Shown here in pieces: positions 54,492-63,987 of a stretch of 64,000 bases of DNA. The stretch is from contig NZ_RCCP01000006.1 of the NCBI RefSeq assembly GCF_003664125.1, positions 33,698-97,697 of the forward strand. The letters are read 5' to 3'. Within the stretch, counting starts at the first letter, position 1; the number at the start of each line of letters is the position of its first letter. Both the position numbers and the translations under genes were made by a program. The notes beneath the pieces are model-generated. The model worked only from the letters and a program-made list of their open reading frames with translations. It was not told the origin of the DNA and searched no databases. The stretch is from Planococcus citreus. GTDB lineage: Bacteria > Bacillota > Bacilli > Bacillales_A > Planococcaceae.

Positions 54492-55912
54492 GTCTTCAAT
54501 TCCCTTCTGAGCAATTTATTCGACGCATTCCTTGGCAACGCATCCACCATACGGAACAGTTTCGGCACTTTATAGCCGGCCAGCTGACCGCGGCAAAATT
54601 CCGCCAGCTCATCCAACACTTCAGGTTCATCGAGCACGACAAACGCCGCTGGCACTTCTCCCCATGTGCTGTCTACCATCGCGCAAACACCGGCTTCCCG
54701 TACGGATGGGTGTGCCATCAAGACTTTCTCGATTTCTGCCGGGTAGACATTTTCGCCCCCTGAAACGAGCAAGTCCGAGCGCCTGTCGACGACATATAAA
54801 AATCCGTCATCATCCAAATAACCGATATCGCCTGTTGAGAGCCAACCGTCTTCTTGCACAGCCCGGTCCTTGAACTTACCGATATAGCCAGGGGTCACTT
54901 GAGGCCCCTTGATGAGAATCTCTCCCGCTTCCCCTGTCTTTGCCCCGTCAATTTTTACCTGATATAAAAATAGCGGCTTGCCGGCAGAACCGATCTTCGT
55001 TTTCGCATCAGCTGGCTGCAAAGTCGTTGTCTGCGAAGACGTTTCCGTCATCCCGTATGTTTGGAGCACTTGAATGCCATGCGCTTCCGCCCGCTGCAAA
55101 TAAGACACCGGCACGGGGCCGCCTCCCGCCAGGATCTGCTTGAAGCGAGCTGAAACGCTCAGTTCGCGCTGCTCGATTTCCCTAAGTACTTGATCAAGCG
55201 TGACAGCGACCATCGAACTATGCGTCACTTGCCCTTTGCATAATTCATCCGCACACACCGTGGCGTCGAATTTCTCGTAAAGCCGGACACCCATCCCGTA
55301 GACGAGCGACCTCATCAAAATCGAGAATCCGCTAATATGGAATAAAGGCACCATGCATAGCCAGACATCGTCAGGCGACACACCCAAATTCAGCGCAGAA
55401 GACACTGCGCTCGAAAAATGGTTTTCAGCTGTCTGCCTGACCCCTTTTGGATTGCCTGTCGTTCCCGAAGTGTACATGATCGACACGGTGCGGTCCTTCG
55501 CCCATTCCGCTTTTAATGCAAAGTCCACAGATGGCGCCTGTCTCAATTGTTCAAAAGAAACCGGCTGCGATGCCGCTACCTTCTCGTAGAGTTCACCATC
55601 TACAAATACCTGGTCCACCTTTGCATCTTCAATTTGATAAGCAAGTTCCGCTCCCGCCAGCCGTTCATTAAGCATGACCATTTCACAGCCGATATGCAGG
55701 CAGCCGTACATGACAAAAACAGCCTCCGCATTCGATTTAGCGAGCAAGGCCACACGCGAATGTTCCGTGATGCCAAAATGGGCCAGCTTCCCGGCATAAT
55801 CGAGCGCTATTTTGTTCACTTCCCCAAACGTCCATTCATCCTCGCCGAACGATAAAGCCAATTGATTTCCCGTCAGGTAAGCACGCTGCGAAAGCCAATT
55901 CGGATATGTCAT
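54482..55912 (-). CDS. menE: o-succinylbenzoate--CoA ligase
   Basis: 476 aa ANL-superfamily ligase activating OSB to OSB-CoA with ATP. P-loop MYTSGTTGNPKGV, hinge STGDIGYLDDDGF.YVVDRRSDLLVSGGENVYP and C-terminal catalytic lysine region LPRNASNKLLRREL are intact. AAAGGA 8 nt before the ATG at 55912. Operon position between menB and menC. Confidence 0.96.
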   Translation of the reverse strand: MTYPNWLSQRAYLTGNQLALSFGEDEWTFGEVNKIALDYAGKLAHFGITEHSRVALLAKSNAEAVFVMYGCLHIGCEMVMLNERLAGAELAYQIEDAKVDQVFVDGELYEKVAASQPVSFEQLRQAPSVDFALKAEWAKDRTVSIMYTSGTTGNPKGVRQTAENHFSSAVSSALNLGVSPDDVWLCMVPLFHISGFSILMRSLVYGMGVRLYEKFDATVCADELCKGQVTHSSMVAVTLDQVLREIEQRELSVSARFKQILAGGGPVPVSYLQRAEAHGIQVLQTYGMTETSSQTTTLQPADAKTKIGSAGKPLFLYQVKIDGAKTGEAGEILIKGPQVTPGYIGKFKDRAVQEDGWLSTGDIGYLDDDGFLYVVDRRSDLLVSGGENVYPAEIEKVLMAHPSVREAGVCAMVDSTWGEVPAAFVVLDEPEVLDELAEFCRGQLAGYKVPKLFRMVDALPRNASNKLLRRELKTWL

Positions 55913-55945
55913 TTTCAAAATCCTTTCTTTTACAGTTAATCGATT

Positions 55946-55981
55946 GAAAAAAGCTGCCTCCGAAGAAGACAGCTCTTTCTA
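55946..55981 (-). terminator. terminator between menB and menE
   Basis: AGCTGTCT / AGGCAGCT stem with T6 on the minus strand. It may reduce menEC expression relative to menFDHB rather than end it. Confidence 0.7.
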
Positions 55982-55991
55982 ATTCATATGA

Positions 55992-56813
55992 TCATGGGAA
56001 ACGTGGGAATTGGCCAAAGTCCGGTTTGCGTTTTTCTTTAAACGCATCGCGGCCTTCTTTCGCTTCATCCGTTGTGTAATAAAGCAAAGTTGCGTCGCCA
56101 GCCATTTGCTGAAGTCCAGCAAGGCCGTCCGTATCTGCATTCATTGCCGCTTTTACGAAACGCAGTGCAGTCGGGCTCATTTCGAGCATTTCCTCGCACC
56201 ATTTCACGGTTTCATCTTCCAATTGCTCGTAAGGAACAACTGTGTTGACGAGGCCCATATCAAGCGCTTCCTGTGCATCGTATTGGCGGCACAAGTACCA
56301 GATTTCGCGTGCTTTCTTATGTCCAATGATGCGTGCCAAATAGCCGGAGCCATAGCCTGCATCAAATGAACCGACACGCGGTCCAGTTTGGCCGAAGCGT
56401 GCGTTGTCTGCAGCAATCGTCAAATCACAAACAACGTGAAGCACGTGTCCGCCGCCGATCGCGAATCCAGCAACCATTGCAACAACCGGTTTTGGAATGA
56501 CGCGGATCAAACGCTGTAAGTCCAGGACGTTAAGACGCGGAATTTCATCTTCCCCAACGTAGCCGCCATGTCCGCGGACGGATTGGTCTCCGCCTGAACA
56601 GAATGCTTTTTCGCCTTCGCCTGTCAAGACGATGACGCCAACATCCGAATTATCGCGCGCGCGTGAAAACGCGTCGATCAATTCATGAACCGTTTTCGGG
56701 CGGAATGCATTGCGTACTTCCGGACGGTTAATGGTGATTTTTGCAATCCCATTATATGTTTCGTATTTAATGTCTTCATATGTAAGTTCTGTAACCCATT
56801 GACGTGTTGACAT
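55992..56813 (-). CDS. menB: 1,4-dihydroxy-2-naphthoyl-CoA synthase
   Basis: 273 aa crotonase-fold enzyme closing the naphthoquinone ring from OSB-CoA. Signatures: [33 protein letters not shown] and [27 protein letters not shown] precedes the ATG at 56813; it starts 1 nt after the menH stop. Identity secure. Confidence 0.97.
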   Translation of the reverse strand: MSTRQWVTELTYEDIKYETYNGIAKITINRPEVRNAFRPKTVHELIDAFSRARDNSDVGVIVLTGEGEKAFCSGGDQSVRGHGGYVGEDEIPRLNVLDLQRLIRVIPKPVVAMVAGFAIGGGHVLHVVCDLTIAADNARFGQTGPRVGSFDAGYGSGYLARIIGHKKAREIWYLCRQYDAQEALDMGLVNTVVPYEQLEDETVKWCEEMLEMSPTALRFVKAAMNADTDGLAGLQQMAGDATLLYYTTDEAKEGRDAFKEKRKPDFGQFPRFP

Positions 56814-56814
56814 A

Positions 56815-57636
56815 CTAGTCCTCCTTATTAATTCCATTTAATCGTTCCATAACCATTGTAGCAAATTCAGCAGGTTTTTCCACATGAATCGCATGTCCCG
56901 CTGAAATGATGCAGTGTTCTGCGTTCGGCAATAATTCCTCCATCTCACGAGCGATGGCGCAAAACTTCGGATCCAGTTCTCCGGTCACCAGCAAAACTGG
57001 CATCTCCAATTCCGGCAAACAGGTCCAATAAGATCGCTGTGAACCTGTGCCCATGCCTTTCAAGCTATTCGCCAAACCTTGTGCAGTCTGTGCCAATCGT
57101 TCTTGTTTTACTTGCTGCCGCACATGTTCCGGCAATGATTTCTGGCTGTCGAACAACGGGATGTTCTCCCATTTCTCAACAAATTGCTCTAGTCCACCAT
57201 TAAGGATATTAGTGGCTAGCTGAGCATCCCGTTCTCGCCGCTCTTCTCTTACAACTTCTGATTTCAAGCCAGGTGAAGCACTTTCCAAAACAAGCTGGTC
57301 AATGCGGTGTGGAAATTCACAAGTATAGGCAAGTGCCGTGCGACCGCCCATCGAATAGCCGAGCAATGTGAATTTCTCCAACTTCATTTCTTTGAAAATG
57401 TAATCAAGGTCATCCAGCTGCCGTTCCATCGTATAACGACTTTCGTCTGCCGGGCTTTCTGTCTGGCTATGCCCAATCAAGTCGATCGCCACTATCCGAT
57501 AGTCTCTCCAGTTTTCAATGGCCGTTTCCCATGTAGCAGTGCTGCCCGTAAAGCCGTGAAGCAAAACCAGGACAGGATGGGCTCTATCTCCCACTACCTC
57601 AATATGGTAGCGAACACCATTCGCTATCAATTTCAT
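56815..57636 (-). CDS. menH: SHCHC synthase (MenH) alpha/beta hydrolase
   Basis: 273 aa. Removes pyruvate from SEPHCHC to give SHCHC. Oxyanion loop [12 protein letters not shown], nucleophile elbow [12 protein letters not shown], Asp in VTGELDPKF, His in [12 protein letters not shown]: the triad is complete, in contrast to the hydrolase at 45267. ATGA overlap with menD; GAGGTG before it. Confidence 0.95.
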   Translation of the reverse strand: MKLIANGVRYHIEVVGDRAHPVLVLLHGFTGSTATWETAIENWRDYRIVAIDLIGHSQTESPADESRYTMERQLDDLDYIFKEMKLEKFTLLGYSMGGRTALAYTCEFPHRIDQLVLESASPGLKSEVVREERRERDAQLATNILNGGLEQFVEKWENIPLFDSQKSLPEHVRQQVKQERLAQTAQGLANSLKGMGTGSQRSYWTCLPELEMPVLLVTGELDPKFCAIAREMEELLPNAEHCIISAGHAIHVEKPAEFATMVMERLNGINKED

Positions 57637-59330
57637 GTATTTAGCACCTCATCGAGCCGGTCCCACAATTTCCGGTGAACCGTTACGTTATTGGCGCGGT
57701 TTGTTGCCACTTCAATGATGCGCACCGGTTTGTCTTTCGGCGTTCTAAGCGCCGACTGCAATTCATCCACAGTCTCCGCAGAGAAATATTCCGCATCGTA
57801 CATTTCAGCTGCTGCTTTGAACTGGATTCCTGTCGGCGTGCCGAAAAGTTCCTCGTAGTAGCGCTCTTCTTTCGACTGGGGCAAATAAGAGAATATCCCG
57901 CCTCCATCATTGTTCATGACAATGATCGTCATATCGGCAGCTTGCAGTTTCGATGCAAGCAAACCGTTCATATCATGCAGCAAAGCCAAATCACCGATCA
58001 ATAGATAGCTAGGCCGTTTATTCGCTGCCTGGATCCCGAAAGCAGTCGATACCACTCCGTCTATGCCATTGGCGCCGCGGTTGGCATAAATCCGGACGTC
58101 CCGTTGCGTCACCTGGAAATACGTATCTGCATCCCGTATCGGCATACTGCTGCTCACAGTTAAATCACACCCATCGAGCTCATCAAAAAAGGCTTTCGCC
58201 AATACGCCTTCATCCAATTCTTGCTGGCAATGGATAGACATCGTCTCCTGCACCAATTCCCCTGCTTTTATCCATTGTTCGAGATACGGATTCGACGATT
58301 TCGCTTTCAAACTCAACTTCCATAGGGCAGAAGCATGCTGTTGGATGTGATGCGTGACAGCTGATTGCGGGTCTCTAAGCATCGGGCTTTCATCGAGCAC
58401 GACATAACTCGCAGGCTCGGCTTTCCCTAAAAATAGGCTGAGCGGCTTGGATACAGGCTGAGGCCCAATCCTTACCACTACGTCCGGCGCTACACTGTCA
58501 GCAAATTTCTCGTTCTTCAGCAAGGCATCATAGGAATCGACGATGACATCCATTAGATCATCAGGTACATTCGAGCGCAGATTCGACAACGGATCGGCAA
58601 GCACTGGCCAACCGAGGCGGCGGATAAACTCCCATTGCTCCGATGAAACCAGAGCCGTATTTTCCCCAGCGATCAGCAAGCCCCGTGAATGGCTGAACAC
58701 TCCTCGTAAAAATGCCGCAGCTTCATCAGTCAGCTGCTGGCTGCTTTCAAAACGGTATAGTTCTCTTTCGCTTTCATAAGGCTGTTCGAAATCGATGCCT
58801 AGCGGTTCACGGAATGGCACGTTCAAATGAACCGGTCCCTTCGGCGCGGTTACAGCCATGGCTGCTGCACGCCCCAAATGGCGCTTCAAAAACTCTAAAC
58901 GGTTGCCTTGCTCCGGCAACGGCAAATCAGCTGACCACTTGACATGGGAGCCGAATAAATTGATCTGGTTAATCGCTTGCGGGGCCCCGACTTCACGAAG
59001 CTCATGCGGACGGTCTGCCGTCACGACCAAAAGTGGCACACGCGCATAATAGGCTTCGACAATCGCGGGAAAATAATTGGCTGCCGCAGTCCCTGATGTA
59101 CAAATCAAAACAACTGGACTGTTCGAAGCTTTGGCCAAACCTAGTGCATAAAACCCAGCCGATCGTTCATCTATTTGCCGATACGTCTCTATCCCTTCCT
59201 GTTTCATAAAGGCATAAGCAAGAGGCGTCGAACGCGAACCTGGACTGATAACCGCCTTTTTTACCCCTGCATGTAACAGCGAATTTGTAAAAGCTGAAAC
59301 ATATTCAGTTAAAAATTCACGATTCGTCAT
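57633..59330 (-). CDS. menD: SEPHCHC synthase
   Basis: 565 aa ThDP enzyme joining 2-oxoglutarate to isochorismate. Catalytic glutamate region QIDERSAGFYALG, ISPGSRSTPLAYA and the ThDP/Mg motif GDLALLHDMNGLL...NNDGGGIFS are present. GGGAGG before the ATG at 59330, which lies 14 bp inside the menF end. Confidence 0.97.
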   Translation of the reverse strand: MTNREFLTEYVSAFTNSLLHAGVKKAVISPGSRSTPLAYAFMKQEGIETYRQIDERSAGFYALGLAKASNSPVVLICTSGTAAANYFPAIVEAYYARVPLLVVTADRPHELREVGAPQAINQINLFGSHVKWSADLPLPEQGNRLEFLKRHLGRAAAMAVTAPKGPVHLNVPFREPLGIDFEQPYESERELYRFESSQQLTDEAAAFLRGVFSHSRGLLIAGENTALVSSEQWEFIRRLGWPVLADPLSNLRSNVPDDLMDVIVDSYDALLKNEKFADSVAPDVVVRIGPQPVSKPLSLFLGKAEPASYVVLDESPMLRDPQSAVTHHIQQHASALWKLSLKAKSSNPYLEQWIKAGELVQETMSIHCQQELDEGVLAKAFFDELDGCDLTVSSSMPIRDADTYFQVTQRDVRIYANRGANGIDGVVSTAFGIQAANKRPSYLLIGDLALLHDMNGLLASKLQAADMTIIVMNNDGGGIFSYLPQSKEERYYEELFGTPTGIQFKAAAEMYDAEYFSAETVDELQSALRTPKDKPVRIIEVATNRANNVTVHRKLWDRLDEVLNT

Positions 59331-60708
59331 GCAAATTTCCTCCCAGTACACGAAGCATCGGGCGGAACTTCACCCATGTCTCATCATATTCGGCTTCTGG
59401 CGTAGAATCTGCCACAATGCCGCCGCCTGCGAATAAATACGCTTTATCCCCATCAAGCAAAGCGGAACGGATCGCCACAGCGAATTCACCATCGCCTTTT
59501 GCGTCGATCCAGCCGATCGGCGCTGCATAATATCCTCTATTCAGAGGTTCATAAGAGCGGATAAAGCTAAGCGCCTGCAACTTCGGTTCACCGCCGAGTG
59601 CGGGTGTCGGATGTAGCGCTTCAACAAGATCCAGTAACGAACTGCCTTTTTTCAACTTGCCTTCCACCGGTGTATACAAATGTTGTATATCCCGAATTTT
59701 CATCAGCTTAGGATTTTGCGGAATGCGCGGATCCGAACAATGCTCCTCGAACACGTCACCGATCATCTGGACAACATACTGATGCTCGGAACGATTTTTT
59801 GAATCATTTAATAAAGCTTGTCCCAGCGCTTCGTCCTGTTCAACAGATTGACCGCGTGGGGTAGAACCCGCCAAACAAGTAGACAATGCTCTTTGCTGTT
59901 CCACTTTAACCAGGCGCTCCGGAGTCGCCCCGAAAAAGAATTGTTCGCCAGCTTCCAGCCCGAACAAAAAGCTTTCTGGCTGTTCATTCGCTGCTTGGTA
60001 GAGAGCAGAAGCCGGTGCTAAAGCTTCCTTAAAACGAAGTTCCAGCGCTCTTGCGATAACCACCTTATCGACTTCGCCTGCTCGGATTACGTCCGTCACT
60101 TTTTCGATGGACCGCATATACTCGTCTTTCTTCAGTTCCTTTTTATCAGAAACTTGGGGTTTTTGATACGCTTTTGGCTCTGAGACTTGTGCGCCATGAA
60201 TTAGCCGGTCACGTTCTTTACGCAACATTTCAAAATCCATAAAACTGTTTGGCTGCTTAGTAATCAAGTGGACACTGACATACGCCTGCTCTCCCTTGAT
60301 AATAAGCTGAAATGTCGGCACAGCAAAATAAGCCTGCGGGAAATTTCGCCACTCGCTCGGCTGATCGTTCAAAGGATCAAATGAAAAACCGCCGAATAGC
60401 ACTGGCTGAACCGCTGTTTCTTCATTCACCAATTGGGCACTCAGCGCTTTCCAGTCCTTCTGAATGCTGCTGAATCGTCCTTTATAATCGTCAGCCGTCA
60501 GCACATAAGCATGTCCAAGGCCCACCATCGTAAAGGACTTTTCACGATTCTGCCAAAACATGCGCTTACCTTCGTACTGTTCCTGCCCAGCTTCAAAAAA
60601 TGCCAGAGCAGACATGGTCGATACTTCAATTGTTTCTGTATAGAAGCGATAGCCACTGAAGCGATTCGCTTCCATTTGTTCAGTTGATGAATACGATTGT
60701 GAATTCAC
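59317..60708 (-). CDS. menF: isochorismate synthase
   Basis: 463 aa chorismate-utilising enzyme making isochorismate, first committed step of menaquinone synthesis. The C-terminal catalytic half has KVVIARALELRF, FGATPERLV, STCLAGSTPRG, HPTPALGGEP and FAVAIRSALL. GTG start with GGAGG 7 nt before it. It leads the operon; divergent menA is 160 bp away, so supply of chorismate product and prenylation may share control. Confidence 0.95.
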   Translation of the reverse strand: MNSQSYSSTEQMEANRFSGYRFYTETIEVSTMSALAFFEAGQEQYEGKRMFWQNREKSFTMVGLGHAYVLTADDYKGRFSSIQKDWKALSAQLVNEETAVQPVLFGGFSFDPLNDQPSEWRNFPQAYFAVPTFQLIIKGEQAYVSVHLITKQPNSFMDFEMLRKERDRLIHGAQVSEPKAYQKPQVSDKKELKKDEYMRSIEKVTDVIRAGEVDKVVIARALELRFKEALAPASALYQAANEQPESFLFGLEAGEQFFFGATPERLVKVEQQRALSTCLAGSTPRGQSVEQDEALGQALLNDSKNRSEHQYVVQMIGDVFEEHCSDPRIPQNPKLMKIRDIQHLYTPVEGKLKKGSSLLDLVEALHPTPALGGEPKLQALSFIRSYEPLNRGYYAAPIGWIDAKGDGEFAVAIRSALLDGDKAYLFAGGGIVADSTPEAEYDETWVKFRPMLRVLGGNLHDES

Positions 60709-60868
60709 CGGATTACCTCCGTTTACTGCAGCTTCAATTCACTGCGATACATTTTATCTCTACCTTCTATCATACCCCTTTCTCCGGAATTCAGCACAAC
60801 ATATGCTGTAAATCTCTGCGTTTTGAAGTACAATATAGGTTGGAAAGAAATGAATAGGAGAGATAGAA

Positions 60869-61783
60869 ATGACACATTCCATACAAGCTGATAGTGGATG
60901 GCGCGTCTGGTGGCAGCTCACCCGGCCCCATACTTTAACGGCATCTTTTGCCCCAGTATTCCTAGGGACAATGATTGCAATCCATTATACCGCTTTAAAT
61001 TGGGCGCTGTTCTTAGCCATGCTGATCGCAAGCCTACTGATTCAAGCAGCAACTAATATGTTCAATGAATACTATGATTACGCCAGAGGGCTCGATACTG
61101 AAGAATCCGTTGGCATTGGGGGCGCTATCGTCCGGAATGGTGTTTCACCAAAAACCGTTCTGGTTCTGGCATTTCTGCTCTACGCTATCTCTGCTGTATT
61201 AGGGCTTTATATTGCAGCTTCTACCAGTTGGTGGCTATTGGCGGTTGGTGGCATTGGTATGCTAGTCGGTTATTTTTATACCGGTGGGCCATACCCGATT
61301 GCTTACACGCCATTAGGTGAATTGTTTTCAGGATTGTTCATGGGCTTCCTCATAGTAATCGTCGCTTTTTATATCCAAGCAGAAACGATCACCTCCACCG
61401 CTGTTATGTTAGCTGTACCCAGCACATTGCTCGTAGCAGCAATTATGATGGCCAATAACATCCGCGATATGGTCGGAGATAAAAAAAGCGGGCGGCGCAC
61501 TTTAGCGATCCTAGCCGGCCGACCGGCTGCAGTAACAATTTTCATGTGGTTCTTTATTTTGTCTTATGCTTGGATTATTTTATTGGTGTTGCTCGGTATT
61601 GTTACACCCTGGGCTTTATTGGTGCTACTAAGTGTTATTAAGCCCTTGAAAGTAATTATGACTTTTAAGCGCTACACTGAGCCTCTACAAGTAATGCCTG
61701 CCATGAAAGACACGGGAATCACGAACACTTTGTTCAGCTTCCTGCTAGCAATCGGTCTACTAGTAGATTATTTTTTATCTTAA
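60869..61783 (+). CDS. menA: 1,4-dihydroxy-2-naphthoate polyprenyltransferase
   Basis: 304 aa UbiA-family integral membrane prenyltransferase with about 8-9 helices that attaches the isoprenoid tail to DHNA. Aspartate motifs NMFNEYYDYARGLD and NNIRDMVGDKKSGRRT bind the prenyl diphosphate via Mg2+. GGAGAGA before the ATG. Placing menA directly opposite menF makes the locus self-contained except for menG and menI. Confidence 0.95.
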   Translation: MTHSIQADSGWRVWWQLTRPHTLTASFAPVFLGTMIAIHYTALNWALFLAMLIASLLIQAATNMFNEYYDYARGLDTEESVGIGGAIVRNGVSPKTVLVLAFLLYAISAVLGLYIAASTSWWLLAVGGIGMLVGYFYTGGPYPIAYTPLGELFSGLFMGFLIVIVAFYIQAETITSTAVMLAVPSTLLVAAIMMANNIRDMVGDKKSGRRTLAILAGRPAAVTIFMWFFILSYAWIILLVLLGIVTPWALLVLLSVIKPLKVIMTFKRYTEPLQVMPAMKDTGITNTLFSFLLAIGLLVDYFLS

Positions 61784-61789
61784 ATACCT

Positions 61790-61825
61790 AAAAGCTGATG
61801 GCTCATTGCCATCAGCTTTTTATTA
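61790..61825 (+). terminator. terminator of menA
   Basis: AAAGCTGATGGC / GCCATCAGCTTT stem with 5-nt loop and T run. Confidence 0.92.
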
Positions 61826-61884
61826 TAGAAATAGCTATGAGAAGTCTCATTAAAAATAAGAGTGGTGAAAATTTCTCGGTTACG

Positions 61885-61904
61885 ATATATTGTATCTAAT
61901 ATAT
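61885..61904. promoter_or_regulatory. inverted repeat before the transporter gene
   Basis: ATATATT-N6-AATATAT, two perfect 7-bp arms, 17 bp before the ATG. Could be an operator; the AT-rich context makes chance likely too. Confidence 0.35.
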
Positions 61905-61921
61905 TTTAAAGGGGTTTTCCT

Positions 61922-62953
61922 ATGAAACCAATTTTATTAGGTCTTGCAGGAGCAATGTTTTTTGCAGTCACATTTATTGTTAATGCATTAATGGAGGCAC
62001 AAGGAGGCCATTGGGTATGGAGCGCGTCCCTGCGTTACCTATTTATGATTCCTTTCCTCTTATTAATTGTCATGCTTAGGGGAAACTTGCTTCCGCTCCT
62101 CCACGAAATGAAAAAACATAAGGTGAAATGGTTATTGTGGAGTTTCATAGGATTCGGTCTTTTTTACGCTCCCTTGTGTTTTGCAGCAGCATATTCCCCA
62201 GGATGGCTAATAGCCGGAACTTGGCAATTTACAATCATCGCTGGAACTTTACTGGCACCTCTTTTTTTAGTTAAAATTCATGTATCCGGCCAAACTATTA
62301 TGCATAGACAACACATTCCGATCAAAGGCTTATTGTTTTCAACGATTATTTTAGCTGGGATAGCCCTTCTTCAACTTGACCACTTAACTAATGTTACTAT
62401 TTCCACGTTGCTACTCGGGTTAATACCCGTTTTGATAGCAGCTTTTGCCTACCCACTTGGAAATCGGAAAATGATGGAGGTTTGCGAAGGTCGTCTAGAT
62501 GCATATCAACGCGTGCTTGGAATGACGATTGCCAGTCTCCCGCTTTGGTTGGTTCTCTCTATTTATGGTTTCTCGACAACTGGGTTGCCTTCTAACTCTC
62601 AAATTTATCAATCTTTGATAGTTGCCATCAGTTCAGGAGTAGTAGCGACTGTTCTATTCTTTATGGCGACCGATATGGTCAGAAACAACATGTCAAAGCT
62701 TGCTGCAGTTGAAGCCACGCAATCTATGGAAGTTATATTTGCATTAATAGGTGAATTTTTTCTTTTAAGCATCGCATTTCCTTCCCCAATAGCATTAATT
62801 GGCTTAACCATGGTAATACTAGGAATGGCAATACACAGTTTCGCTTCACACAATGAACAAAAATTAGAAAAAAGAAAAAAGCGTCATGCATATGAATGCA
62901 TGACGCTTTTTAATATGACCCCTACGGGATTCGAACCCGTGTTACCGCCGTGA
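61922..62953 (+). CDS. multidrug-resistance efflux transporter family protein (DMT superfamily)
   Basis: 343 aa with about 10 hydrophobic segments. N-terminus ILLGLAGAMFFAVTFIVNALMEAQGGHWVW matches the EmrE-like DMT family that is annotated as multidrug efflux; substrate unknown. AAAGGGG before the ATG. The DNA is visibly more AT-rich than its neighbours, a hint of separate origin. The frame has no stop before the terminator hairpin at 62877 and ends at 62953 inside the antisense of tRNA-Glu, so the last ~25 residues (after KLEKRKK) are unlikely to be native; the A-rich tract at 62860-62880 is a possible indel site. Confidence 0.8.
   Translation: MKPILLGLAGAMFFAVTFIVNALMEAQGGHWVWSASLRYLFMIPFLLLIVMLRGNLLPLLHEMKKHKVKWLLWSFIGFGLFYAPLCFAAAYSPGWLIAGTWQFTIIAGTLLAPLFLVKIHVSGQTIMHRQHIPIKGLLFSTIILAGIALLQLDHLTNVTISTLLLGLIPVLIAAFAYPLGNRKMMEVCEGRLDAYQRVLGMTIASLPLWLVLSIYGFSTTGLPSNSQIYQSLIVAISSGVVATVLFFMATDMVRNNMSKLAAVEATQSMEVIFALIGEFFLLSIAFPSPIALIGLTMVILGMAIHSFASHNEQKLEKRKKRHAYECMTLFNMTPTGFEPVLPP
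62877..62912. terminator. bidirectional terminator between transporter and tRNA array
   Basis: AAAAGCGTCATGCA / TGCATGACGCTTTT 14-bp stem, 6-nt loop, T runs on both sides. It ends the tRNA transcript on the minus strand. Confidence 0.93.
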
Positions 62954-62987
62954 AAGGGCGGTGTCTTAACCGCTTGACCAAGGGGCC
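62916..62987 (-). tRNA. tRNA-Glu (TTC)
   Basis: 72-nt cloverleaf, anticodon TTC in CTTTCAC, TpsiC loop GGTTCGAATCC, acceptor GGCCCCT/AGGGGTC. CCA is not encoded (TAT follows the discriminator A). Confidence 0.97.
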
Positions 62988-62993
62988 AAATAC

Positions 62994-63085
62994 TGGCGGA
63001 GAAGGAGGGATTTGAACCCTCGCGCCGGTGTTACCGACCTACACCCTTAGCAGGGGCGCCTCTTCAGCCACTTGAGTACTTCCCC
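62994..63085 (-). tRNA. tRNA-Ser (GCT)
   Basis: 92 nt with a long variable arm; anticodon loop CTGCTAA; acceptor GGGGAAG/CTTCTCC; discriminator G and encoded CCA. Confidence 0.97.
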
Positions 63086-63089
63086 AGTA

Positions 63090-63164
63090 TGGCTCCGAAG
63101 GTAGGACTCGAACCTACGACCATCGCATTAACAGTGCGGTGCTCTACCACTGAGCTACTTCGGA
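63090..63164 (-). tRNA. tRNA-Asn (GTT)
   Basis: Anticodon loop CTGTTAA; acceptor TCCGAAG/CTTCGGA; GCCA end encoded. Confidence 0.97.
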
Positions 63165-63168
63165 ACAA

Positions 63169-63245
<77 letters not shown>

Positions 63246-63250
63246 ATTAT

Positions 63251-63324
63251 TGGAGCGGGTGAAGGGAATCGAACCCTCATCATCAGCTTGGAAGGCTGAG
63301 GTTTTACCACTAAACTACACCCGC
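63251..63324 (-). tRNA. tRNA-Gly (TCC)
   Basis: Anticodon loop CTTCCAA; acceptor GCGGGTG/CACCCGC; TCCA end encoded. Confidence 0.97.
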
Positions 63325-63328
63325 AATA

Positions 63329-63404
63329 TGGTGGGTCAGGACGGAATCGAACCGCCGACACTTAGAGCTTCAATCTAATGCTCTACCGACTGAGCTACTG
63401 ACCC
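63329..63404 (-). tRNA. tRNA-Phe (GAA)
   Basis: Anticodon loop TTGAAGC; acceptor GGGTCAG/CTGACCC; ACCA encoded. Confidence 0.96.
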
Positions 63405-63419
63405 ACATATTTATAAAAA

Positions 63420-63495
63420 TGGCGGTCCCGACCGGGATCGAACCGGCGATCTCCTGCGTGACAGGCAGGCATGTTAACCGCTACACCACGGGACC
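63420..63495 (-). tRNA. tRNA-Asp (GTC)
   Basis: Anticodon loop CTGTCAC; acceptor GGTCCCG/CGGGACC; GCCA encoded. Confidence 0.97.
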
Positions 63496-63497
63496 AT

Positions 63498-63575
<78 letters not shown>

Positions 63576-63617
63576 ATAATTATATTGAAGAAAAATTGTC
63601 CACACATTTTTTAAAGA

Positions 63618-63710
63618 TGGAGGAGGAAGAGGGATTCGAACCCCCGCGGGATTTGACTCCCCTGTCGGTTTTCAAGACCGATCCCTTCAGCCAAACTTGG
63701 GTATTCCTCC
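63618..63710 (-). tRNA. tRNA-Ser (TGA)
   Basis: 93 nt, long variable arm, anticodon loop CTTGAAA, acceptor GGAGGAA/TTCCTCC. The discriminator is T before an encoded CCA, where serine tRNAs normally have G. Confidence 0.96.
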
Positions 63711-63725
63711 GTGATAAATATTAAA

Positions 63726-63802
63726 TGGTGGACCTTGCAGGACTCGAACCTGCGACCGGACGGTTATGAGCCGTCTGCTCTAACCAACTGAGCTAAAGGT
63801 CC
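63726..63802 (-). tRNA. tRNA-Ile2 (CAT, lysidine type)
   Basis: Anticodon CAT. Acceptor GGACCTT/AAGGTCC gives C4-G69 and C5-G68, features recognised by the lysidine synthase TilS, and the gene occupies the Ile2 place in a trnB-like order. Elongator Met is the other possibility. Confidence 0.85.
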
Positions 63803-63810
63803 TAAAAAAG

Positions 63811-63884
63811 TGGCGGCAGAGGGGATCGAACCCCCGACCTTACGGGTATGAACCGTACGCTCTAGCCAGCTGAGCTACGCCGCC
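63811..63884 (-). tRNA. elongator tRNA-Met (CAT)
   Basis: Anticodon loop TTCATAC; body nearly the same as B. subtilis elongator Met (GGCGG...GTACGG). Acceptor GGCGGCG/TGCCGCC; no encoded CCA (discriminator A followed by CTT). Confidence 0.9.
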
Positions 63885-63905
63885 AGGATCTTTAAATTGT
63901 ATAGT

Positions 63906-63981
63906 TGGTGGAGCCTAGCGGGATCGAACCGCTGACCTCCTGCGTGCAAGGCAGGCGCTCTCCCAGCTGAGCTAAGGCCCC
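63906..63981 (-). tRNA. tRNA-Ala (TGC)
   Basis: Anticodon loop TTTGCAC-type with TGC; G3-T70 wobble pair in acceptor (GGGGCCT/AGGCTCC), the alanine identity element; ACCA encoded. Confidence 0.97.
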
Positions 63982-63987
63982 ATAAAG

